NCBI GenBank assembly: GCA_009785885.1 | Contig: WQUE01000115.1 | Coordinates: forward strand, 1 to 5,686 | Reading direction: 5' to 3' | Source: Actinomycetes bacterium | GTDB taxonomy: Bacteria > Actinomycetota > Actinomycetes > Propionibacteriales > Propionibacteriaceae | Length of the DNA stretch: 5,686 bases | Shown: positions 1-5,152 of the stretch, piece after piece | Layout: the number at the start of each line of letters is the position of its first letter | Position numbering within the stretch: position 1 is the stretch's first letter | Program-made: the position numbers and the translations under genes | Notes under the pieces: generated by a model | The model's database searches: none | Told to the model about the DNA's origin: nothing | Seen by the model: only the letters and a program-made list of their open reading frames with translations

Positions 1-1016
1 ACTCGTACGTCGCCGCGCACCAGGACATCATCAAGTCCGTGACGTACAGCACCGGCACGGCGCCCGACATGCCGGGCAAGGTGAAGGCGCAGCAGCAGGC
101 CGGCAACATCCAGATCGACATGATCCTCACCGGCACCGACGGCCTGGCCTCGGGCATCTCGCAGGGCCTGTTCCTGCCGATCGCCTCGACGTTCAAGGAC
201 CGCCTGCCCAACATGGCGAACTACATCACGGCGGCCGCGAACATGCAGACGCTGGCCCAGGACCAGGGCGTCGCCGTGGTGTACTACCCGTCCGGCCCGC
301 TGCTGGAGTACAACCCGGACGCCGTGAAGTCCGTCCCCACCACGCCGGATGAACTGCTCGCGTGGGCGAAGGCCAACCCGGGCAAGTTCGGCTACGCCCG
401 CCCGGCGAACTCCGGCCCCGGACGCACCTTCCTCATGGGCCTGCCCTACATCCTCGGCGACTCCAACCCGAAGGACCCGGTGAACGGCTGGTCGAAGACG
501 TGGGACTTCCTGCAGCAGCTGAACCAGTACGTCGACTACTACCCGACGGGCACGTCCGCCACGATGAAGAACCTCGGCGACGGCACCTGGAACATGATCG
601 CCTCGACCACCGGCTGGGACATCAACCCGCGGGCGCTCGGCACCGTCCCGGCGAACTTCAAGACGGGTGCGTTCAAGAACTTCACGTGGGTGACCGACGC
701 GCAGTACGTCGTCGTGCCGAAGGGCGTCAGCCCCGACAAGCAGGCCGCGATCATGCTTCTCATCAACGACATGTTGACCCCGCAGCAGAACGCGAAGGCC
801 TACGACAAGGGCTACTTCTATCCCGGCCCGGCCGTCAAGGGCGCCGATCTGTCGCTCGCCCCGAAGGAGAGCCAGGACATCATCAACCAGTTCGGGCGGC
901 CCGAGTACGCCGATCTCATCGCGAACAACCCGACGGCCCTGCCGCTGGACGCCGCCTCAATGGTCAAGGCGTACGACCTGTGGGACCAGAAGGTCGGCTC
1001 GGGGAAGACCAAGTAG
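1..1016 (+). CDS. ABC transporter extracellular solute-binding protein, C-terminal part (5' truncated)
   Basis: The reading frame is open from base 3 to the TAG at 1014-1016, giving 337 residues with no signal peptide or lipobox, so the true N-terminus lies left of the window. The GTG at 39 is only an internal codon. The product should capture a small ligand outside the membrane and deliver it to the permeases encoded downstream. Visible family features are an N-lobe stretch with IDMILTGTDGLASGI (about nt 114-158), a hinge-side segment reading TPDELLAWAKANPGKFGYARP (split here: TPDELLAWAK then ANPGKFGYARP, about nt 342-405) followed by SGPGRTFL, and a C-lobe with VVVPKGVSPDKQAAIMLLIN. The WAKANPGKF..P...G..FL pattern is typical of family 1 binding proteins and recalls E. 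coli YnjB and iron/polyamine-type proteins. Family placement is from memory of these motifs. The ligand is unknown. It is the first gene here of a four-gene import operon. Confidence 0.9.
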   Translation, partial: SYVAAHQDIIKSVTYSTGTAPDMPGKVKAQQQAGNIQIDMILTGTDGLASGISQGLFLPIASTFKDRLPNMANYITAAANMQTLAQDQGVAVVYYPSGPLLEYNPDAVKSVPTTPDELLAWAKANPGKFGYARPANSGPGRTFLMGLPYILGDSNPKDPVNGWSKTWDFLQQLNQYVDYYPTGTSATMKNLGDGTWNMIASTTGWDINPRALGTVPANFKTGAFKNFTWVTDAQYVVVPKGVSPDKQAAIMLLINDMLTPQQNAKAYDKGYFYPGPAVKGADLSLAPKESQDIINQFGRPEYADLIANNPTALPLDAASMVKAYDLWDQKVGSGKTK

Positions 1017-1065
1017 TCCGGTCCTGAACAGACCCGACCACCGATGAGGACATGGGGAAGAGCGC

Positions 1066-2175
1066 ATGGTTGCCTTCAACACCTTGACACTTGATCACGT
1101 CGGCCGCAGCTTCGGCGGGCAGGCCGCGCTGGTGGACCTGACCATGGACATCCATGGCGGGGAGTTCATCGCGCTGCTCGGCCCGTCCGGCTGCGGCAAG
1201 ACGACGGCGCTGAACTGCCTGGCCGGCCTGTTGCCGTTGACGACGGGCGACATCCGGATCGACGATCAACGCGTCGACACCCTGCCGCCCGAGAAGCGGG
1301 ACTTCGGCATGGTGTTCCAGAACTATGCGCTCTTCCCCCACATGTCCGTGGCGAAGAACGTCTCCTTCGGCCTGCAGATGCGCCACGTCGGCAAGGACGC
1401 GATGCGCACCCGCGTCGCCGAGGCGCTCGCCATGGTGAAACTCACCGACTACGCCGCACGCCTGCCGGGGCAGCTGTCCGGCGGCCAGCAGCAGCGCGTC
1501 GCGATCGCGCGGGCGATCGTGACGGAGCCGCGTCTGGTGCTGATGGACGAACCGCTGTCCAACCTGGATGCGAAGCTCCGGCTGGACATGCGCGGGGAGA
1601 TCCGCCGGCTCCACCAGTCGCTCGGGCTGACGACCGTGTACGTCACCCACGACCAGGAGGAGGCCCTGTCGATGGCCGACCGGCTGGTCGTCCTGCGGCT
1701 GGGGCACGTGCAGCAGATCGGCAAACCTACGGAGCTGCACTCCAACCCGGTGAACTACTACGTCGCCGACTTCATGGGGTACCGCAACCTGCTCGACATG
1801 CGCTCGACCCGGGCCGACGGGCGGGCGATCACCGTCGCCGGGGTGGGCATCGAGCTGGGCGGGGTGGCGTCCCACCACACCATCGCGGCGGACGAGGACG
1901 TCGTGGCGGCGATCCGTCCCGAAGACATCCGCGTCGGGACGGGGCCGAACGCGTTCACGGCCACCGTCGAGGTCGCCGAGTACCGCGGGTCGGGCTATGC
2001 GATCGACGCCGTGACGAGCACCGGCCAGACGATCCACCTGCTGTCGGGCGAGTCTCACCCGGTGGGCGCCGCGCTGACGCTCACGGTCCGGCCCGAGCGC
2101 GTCCTGGTGTACCCGAAGGACCCGGACGTGCCGGTGGGCGGCGCGGCGGGCGCCGCCCCCGAGGTTGCGCCATGA
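1066..2175 (+). CDS. ABC transporter ATP-binding protein (PotA/FbpC/UgpC-like, with TOBE domain)
   Basis: This is the 369-residue cytoplasmic ATPase that powers the importer. The nucleotide-binding domain is complete: Walker A GPSGCGKTT (residues 39-47), Q-loop FQNYALFPHMSV (84-95, Gln85), signature LSGGQQQR (137-144), Walker B LVLMDEP (157-163), D-loop SNLD (165-168) and the switch histidine in VTHDQEEA (His195). A C-terminal TOBE-type regulatory or substrate-sensing region covers about residues 280-352, with RPEDIRV and a closing RPERVLVYP. A short Gly/Ala/Pro-rich tail ends the protein. Length and order match the COG3842 group used for polyamines, iron(III), sugars and related solutes, so the fold is certain and the substrate is not. 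The ATG at 1066 follows a GGGGAAG-like ribosome site at 1054-1060. The gene starts 49 bp after the binding-protein stop, and its TGA overlaps the next ATG (ATGA), which suggests translational coupling. Confidence 0.96.
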   Translation: MVAFNTLTLDHVGRSFGGQAALVDLTMDIHGGEFIALLGPSGCGKTTALNCLAGLLPLTTGDIRIDDQRVDTLPPEKRDFGMVFQNYALFPHMSVAKNVSFGLQMRHVGKDAMRTRVAEALAMVKLTDYAARLPGQLSGGQQQRVAIARAIVTEPRLVLMDEPLSNLDAKLRLDMRGEIRRLHQSLGLTTVYVTHDQEEALSMADRLVVLRLGHVQQIGKPTELHSNPVNYYVADFMGYRNLLDMRSTRADGRAITVAGVGIELGGVASHHTIAADEDVVAAIRPEDIRVGTGPNAFTATVEVAEYRGSGYAIDAVTSTGQTIHLLSGESHPVGAALTLTVRPERVLVYPKDPDVPVGGAAGAAPEVAP

Positions 2176-3098
2176 GCGGCACCGTCGCGACGCCCGTCCG
2201 GCCCTCGCTGGCCCACCGCCTGGCCGAGCGCGGCATCGACCGGACGCTGTGGCTGGTGGTGCCCGGGGCCGTGTTCATCGTGGCGTTCTTCGTCTACCCG
2301 TTCCTGTACGGGCTCAGCCTGTCCCTCACGCCGTCCGGCGGGGACACGTGCGGGGCGTACAGCGGCGTGCTCGCCTCGTACCACTGCTTCTTCGCCGACC
2401 CGTTCCAGGACGGCTGGGGCACCATCGGGAAGACGCTCCGGCTGGCCCTGCCGGCGGCCCTGTTCAACGTCGTCGCGTCCATCCCGATCGCCTACCAGCT
2501 GCGTGGCAAATTCCGCGGCAAGCGGTTCCTGCAGACGATGCTGGTCGTGCCGATCTCGCTCGGGACGGTCCTCGTGGCTGCGGGCCTGCTGAACTTCGCC
2601 GGCCGGTCCGGCTGGATCAACCGCTTCCTGCTGCTGATCCACGTGATCCACAAGCCGCTGGCACTGGTGAACAACTACTGGGGCGTGCTGTTCTCCCTGA
2701 TCATCACCGGGTTCCCGTTCGCGTTCCTGCTGGTGTCGTCGTACCTGTCGGGCATCGACCCGTCGCTGGAGCAGGCGGCGGCGCTGATGGGCGCCGGCTG
2801 GTGGCAGCGCTTCAGCCGCGTGCTCCTGCCGCTGCTCGCCCCCGGGCTGGCGACGACGTTCATGCTGACGTTCGTCCTGGCCTTCTCGGTGTTCCCCTCG
2901 GCGACCCTCGTGGGCAATCCGGCGGGCAGCACCCGCGTGATCGCCCTGGTCGCCTACCAGGCGTACGCCGAGAAGTTCGACTACTCGCTGGCGTCGGCGA
3001 TCGCGATCGTCATGGGGCTGGTCGAGTTGCTCGTCGTCGGCCTGGTCGCGGTGTGGCGTTCGACGCTGTACCGCGGTTCGACAGGAGGTAAAGGCTGA
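2172..3098 (+). CDS. ABC transporter permease, first subunit
   Basis: This 308-residue integral membrane protein is one half of the importer channel. Hydrophobic segments are seen at about residues 26-51, 88-110, 120-142, 168-192, 216-240 and 275-298, giving the usual six-helix core. The cytoplasmic coupling (EAA) loop is clear: EQAAALMGAGWWQRFSRVLLP at about 200-220, with the conserved Gly207 and final Pro. This loop docks on the ATPase. The loop between the first two helices (about 53-87) contains two cysteines, Cys60 and Cys72, which would face outside and could form a disulfide; that is inference. The start ATG overlaps the ATPase stop by 4 bp and has a weak GAGG at 2161-2164. The gene overlaps the next permease by 1 bp (TGATG). 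It belongs to the binding-protein-dependent transport inner-membrane family (PotB/CysW-like). The substrate cannot be assigned. Confidence 0.94.
   Translation: MSGTVATPVRPSLAHRLAERGIDRTLWLVVPGAVFIVAFFVYPFLYGLSLSLTPSGGDTCGAYSGVLASYHCFFADPFQDGWGTIGKTLRLALPAALFNVVASIPIAYQLRGKFRGKRFLQTMLVVPISLGTVLVAAGLLNFAGRSGWINRFLLLIHVIHKPLALVNNYWGVLFSLIITGFPFAFLLVSSYLSGIDPSLEQAAALMGAGWWQRFSRVLLPLLAPGLATTFMLTFVLAFSVFPSATLVGNPAGSTRVIALVAYQAYAEKFDYSLASAIAIVMGLVELLVVGLVAVWRSTLYRGSTGGKG
3083..3089 (+). promoter_or_regulatory. Strong ribosome binding site for the second permease
   Basis: AGGAGGT is a full match to the Shine-Dalgarno core and lies 8 nt before the ATG at 3098, inside the last codons of the first permease. 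It fixes the start of the second permease and is clearly stronger than the sites before the other genes of the operon. Together with the TGATG junction it allows both re-initiation and independent initiation. Confidence 0.88.
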
Positions 3099-3961
3099 TG
3101 TCCGTCATTCAGCAGCAAGCATCCGCCCGGCGCGCCATCGTGGGGACGCCGGCGCAGTGGCTCACGTGGGGCGGCGTCGCGCTGTTCCTCATCTTCCTGG
3201 CCGGCGTCGTGGTGGCCCCGCTGGCGAACTCCTTCGGCAACCACTGGTTCAACGCCTGGTGGCCGAGCGGCTTCACGACCAAGTGGTACACGGGCGCGTG
3301 GAAGGACTTCCAGCTCCGCCAGGTGATCACCGTCACGCTGCAGGTGGCGTTCGCGGTGATCGTCTTGTCGGTGGTGCTCGGCGTGCCGGCGTCGTACGTC
3401 CTGGCGCGGAAGAAGTTCCCCGGCAAGCAAGTCCTGTTCGGCCTGTTCCTGCTGCCGGTGCTGATGCCGCCCGTGACGTACGGCATCCCGCTCGCGACGG
3501 CCCTGTACCGGGTCCACCTGGGCGGCACGCTCGCCGGCGTGATCGCGGCGAACCTCGTGCCGGCCGTGCCGTTCGTCGTGATGACGATGACGCCGTTCAT
3601 CGAGCAGATCAACCCGTCCATCGAGTCGGCCGCCCGGATGAGCGGGGCGGGCACCGGCAGCGTGTTCACCCGGATCCTCGCCCCGCTGCTCGTGCCCGGC
3701 ATCCTGGCGTCGTGCGTGCTTGTCCTCGTGCGGACCGTCGGCATGTTCGAGCTGACGTTCCTCGTGTCGGGGCCCACGTCGAACACCCTGGTGGTGAAGC
3801 TGTTCTACGCCATGACTGCCGCCGGCATCCGACCACAGCAGGAGGTCGACGCGATGGCCGTGATGTACATGCTGTCCATGCTGGTGATCCTCGTGATCGC
3901 CCTCCGTTTCGTGAACCCGACCCAGCTCGTCGCCCGGGTTCGCGACGACGCAACCGACTGA
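3098..3961 (+). CDS. ABC transporter permease, second subunit
   Basis: This 287-residue protein is the second half of the channel. Hydrophobic segments lie at about residues 22-44, 76-102, 112-136, 145-167, 197-222 and 249-269. The EAA coupling loop reads ESAARMSGAGTGSVFTRILAP (about 176-196), with Gly183 and the terminal Pro conserved. A short motif, LLPVLMPPVTYGIPLA (about 118-133), is typical of PotC/YdcV-type permeases. The two permeases are similar in layout but not close in sequence, consistent with a heterodimer. The start is set by AGGAGGT at 3083-3089. The gene ends with TGA at 3959-3961 and is followed 10 bp later by a GC-rich hairpin, which marks the likely end of the operon. The substrate is unknown. 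Confidence 0.94.
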   Translation: MSVIQQQASARRAIVGTPAQWLTWGGVALFLIFLAGVVVAPLANSFGNHWFNAWWPSGFTTKWYTGAWKDFQLRQVITVTLQVAFAVIVLSVVLGVPASYVLARKKFPGKQVLFGLFLLPVLMPPVTYGIPLATALYRVHLGGTLAGVIAANLVPAVPFVVMTMTPFIEQINPSIESAARMSGAGTGSVFTRILAPLLVPGILASCVLVLVRTVGMFELTFLVSGPTSNTLVVKLFYAMTAAGIRPQQEVDAMAVMYMLSMLVILVIALRFVNPTQLVARVRDDATD

Positions 3962-3971
3962 GCGGCCGGGC

Positions 3972-3988
3972 CGCGCACCCGGTGCGCG
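3972..3988 (+). terminator. Short GC-rich hairpin after the ABC operon, candidate terminator
   Basis: CGCGCAC (3972-3978) and GTGCGCG (3982-3988) are perfect inverted repeats with a 3-nt loop, starting 10 bp after the stop of the last permease. There is no T-tract, which is common for terminators in high-GC actinobacteria but leaves the call uncertain. It lies directly before the larger inverted repeat at 3990-4037, so the two could act as a tandem structure. Confidence 0.45.
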
Positions 3989-3989
3989 C

Positions 3990-4037
3990 CAAGGAAGTGA
4001 GTTAAGCTGCGTGTATGGGGCTTAACTCACTTCCTTG
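3990..4037. repeat. Perfect 18-bp inverted repeat with 12-nt spacer, possible operator or RNA hairpin
   Basis: The left arm CAAGGAAGTGAGTTAAGC (3990-4007) is exactly complementary to the right arm GCTTAACTCACTTCCTTG (4020-4037). The spacer 4008-4019 holds the ATG (4015-4017) assigned to the first lipoprotein. The arms are 8/18 G+C, far poorer in GC than the surroundings. As DNA, the symmetry would suit a dimeric regulator covering the start of the lipoprotein gene. As RNA read from the operon, it would form a long stem pairing the Shine-Dalgarno-like AGGAAG (3992-3997) with the right arm and placing AUG in the loop. The repeat is certain. Its role is inferred. Confidence 0.95.
4003..4008 (+). 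promoter_or_regulatory. Possible -10 element for a leaderless lipoprotein transcript
   Basis: TAAGCT fits the loose actinobacterial TANNNT -10 pattern and ends 6 nt before the ATG at 4015. That is the spacing expected if transcription begins at the A of the start codon (leaderless mRNA, frequent in actinobacteria). No convincing -35 element is seen about 17 bp upstream. The element sits at the inner end of the left arm of the inverted repeat, so a protein bound to that repeat would cover the promoter. The call rests on a short motif only. Confidence 0.33.
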
Positions 4038-4569
4038 TGGGTGGCGGCGATCTGGATGGACGCTCGCGTTGACGGCTCGCGCGGCGATCGTGGCAATCGC
4101 CATGTCACTGACACTCGCGTCGGCCGGTTGCACGCGGTTCCTGCCCAGCAGACCGTACTCCCCGGCCTACGTCGTGAACCGCGATGGGCACTACTTCGCC
4201 GGACTCCGCTGCGGGGGCCCTTTGGTCGAGGTTGATGTCTTCACTCCGGTCTTGCGAACAGCATCACCGACGGGCCCCCCGCCACCACTCCCGGCCGTTT
4301 CATGGCGGGCCACGGCAGACCCGCCAGATGTCACCGAGTTCGAGTTGTACGCTACTGACCGGGCAGGTGTCACGGTCGCCGTGGACGACGGCACCAGGCC
4401 CACCAGCCGGCCTGTGCTGGTGCGCGTGCTCACCGTGAACGGCTTCTCCACCTCGGTGTCACCCGTTCTAGCCAAGATTCAGGACGGCTCTGTGGTCACG
4501 GGGAATGGGACGATGACGTGGGAGGAGTACTGGAAGAGGCCAGGCCGGGACTATGGCTGCAACACCTGA
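4015..4569 (+). CDS. Putative secreted lipoprotein of unknown function, first of a tandem pair
   Basis: The product is 184 residues and I do not recognise its family. The N-terminus is a lipoprotein signal: basic residues (Arg11, Arg12, Arg22), a hydrophobic stretch at about 23-35, and the lipobox-like SAGC with Cys39 as the lipidated residue. The mature part has 145 residues, beginning CTRFLPSRPYSPAYVVNRDG, with a proline run near 92-95 and further cysteines at 66 and 182. It aligns end to end with the next gene product, keeping EF-L-A-D--GV-V--DDG-RP in the middle and G-G---W--Y near the end. The ATG at 4015 has no ribosome site at normal spacing, fits a leaderless transcript and lies in the loop of an inverted repeat. 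A TTG at 4069 would give a more typical short signal peptide and is the alternative start. It probably faces outward on the membrane. No transport or catalytic motif is visible. Confidence 0.82.
   Translation: MGLNSLPCGWRRSGWTLALTARAAIVAIAMSLTLASAGCTRFLPSRPYSPAYVVNRDGHYFAGLRCGGPLVEVDVFTPVLRTASPTGPPPPLPAVSWRATADPPDVTEFELYATDRAGVTVAVDDGTRPTSRPVLVRVLTVNGFSTSVSPVLAKIQDGSVVTGNGTMTWEEYWKRPGRDYGCNT
4141..4197 (+). repeat. 57-bp near-identical block shared by the two lipoprotein genes (copy 1)
   Basis: This block matches 4664-4720 at 54 of 57 positions. It encodes LPSRPYSP-YVVNRDGHYF, of which 18 of 19 residues are the same. Similarity falls sharply on both sides, although the proteins remain recognisably homologous. 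This is a counted comparison by eye. Confidence 0.9.
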
Positions 4570-5080
4570 TCCCCTGCCCCGAGGCCCGGCGTCGTTCCGC
4601 CGATGGTTGGGCGTGTTCGTCACGCTGGCCTTGATGATGACCGCCGCAGGCTGCTCGTACGTCCTGCCCAGTAGACCATACTCCCCGGACTACGTCGTGA
4701 ACCGCGATGGGCACTACTTCATCGGTGACCGTTGCAGCACCAGCCTGACACAGGTTGGCGTATTCCTCGTTGATCCAGCAAGGGACTCTTCGGGTTCGAT
4801 CGACTTCTCGACGGCGATTTGGCATGCGGTGTCTCTTCCGACTGTTGTGCGCGAATTCCAGCTCTTCGCCTCCGACCAGCCCGGGGTGAGCGTCGTGTCG
4901 GACGACGGCATCAGACCGTCCTCCGGGAGCGTCTTCATCTACCTCAAGAACGACTCTGGCCACATCGGGCGCCTGCAGGTGATACTCGACCAGGTCGGCG
5001 ACCGGCAGGTGGCCAGCGGGCACGGCCTGCTCTCGTGGGCCGACTACATGGCCGCCTCGAACCGCAGCTACGCCTGTTGA
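4553..5080 (+). CDS. Putative secreted lipoprotein of unknown function, second of a tandem pair
   Basis: The 175-residue product is a diverged paralogue of the preceding lipoprotein. The signal peptide has Arg10, Arg16 and Arg17, a hydrophobic core at about 18-31, and lipobox AAGC with Cys34. The mature part is 142 residues, starting CSYVLPSRPYSPDYVVNRDG. It keeps two more cysteines, Cys61 and Cys175 (the last residue), at nearly the same places as Cys66 and Cys182 of its neighbour, which suggests a disulfide tying the two ends of the domain together. Conserved middle residues include EF-L-ASD-PGV and DDGIRPSS. The ATG at 4553 lies 17 bp inside the upstream gene, so translation is probably coupled; GGAAGAGG at 4532-4539 is a rather distant ribosome site. 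The domain looks like a small beta-rich module, but no known family or function is recognised. Confidence 0.85.
   Translation: MAATPDPLPRGPASFRRWLGVFVTLALMMTAAGCSYVLPSRPYSPDYVVNRDGHYFIGDRCSTSLTQVGVFLVDPARDSSGSIDFSTAIWHAVSLPTVVREFQLFASDQPGVSVVSDDGIRPSSGSVFIYLKNDSGHIGRLQVILDQVGDRQVASGHGLLSWADYMAASNRSYAC
4664..4720 (+). repeat. 57-bp near-identical block shared by the two lipoprotein genes (copy 2)
   Basis: This is the partner of 4141-4197, offset by 523 bp. The three differences are two silent third-position changes (AGC/AGT, CCG/CCA) and one second-position change that turns Ala51 of the first protein into Asp46 of the second. Confidence 0.9.
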
Positions 5081-5085
5081 GGGGC

Positions 5086-5141
5086 CTTGGGTGCCCGCTA
5101 ATACGTCGAGGGCCTTTCGATTCGATTTGTGGGCACACAAG
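5086..5141. terminator. Imperfect inverted repeat between convergent genes, possible two-way terminator
   Basis: The 72 bp between the second lipoprotein and uxaC are almost filled by an inverted repeat. Positions 5086-5096 pair with 5131-5141 at 10 of 11 positions (core GTGCCC with GGGCAC), around a 34-nt centre that contains a small TCGA/TCGA stem (5106-5109 with 5117-5120). Position between two converging stop codons suggests shared transcription termination. The large loop and lack of a T-tract make this weak. Confidence 0.35.
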
Positions 5142-5152
5142 CAGGAGCCGGC

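Noticed and set aside
1017..1065. Possible hairpin or promoter between the binding protein and ATPase genes
   Set aside because: Only a 4-bp stem (GGTC with GACC) is visible and there is no promoter-like pair of boxes; the 49-bp gap is ordinary operon spacing.
964..2058. Long open frame (364 codons) on the - strand opposite the ATPase gene
   Set aside because: It is antisense to a gene with every ABC ATPase motif. Its composition is dominated by Arg, His, Gln, Asp and Val as expected from reverse reading of high-GC codons, and it shows no domain.
2165..3091. 308-codon open frame on the + strand overlapping the first permease
   Set aside because: It is a shifted frame of the permease, rich in Arg, Pro and Gly with no hydrophobic segments. 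The permease frame has clear helices and an EAA loop.
3157..4005. 282-codon open frame on the + strand overlapping the second permease
   Set aside because: Same reason: an Arg/Gly/Pro-rich shifted frame without any recognisable motif, over a well-supported permease.
3990..4037. Inverted repeat as the end of an insertion sequence or attachment site
   Set aside because: There is no transposase or integrase gene in the window, no flanking target duplication, and the two arms are only 12 nt apart.
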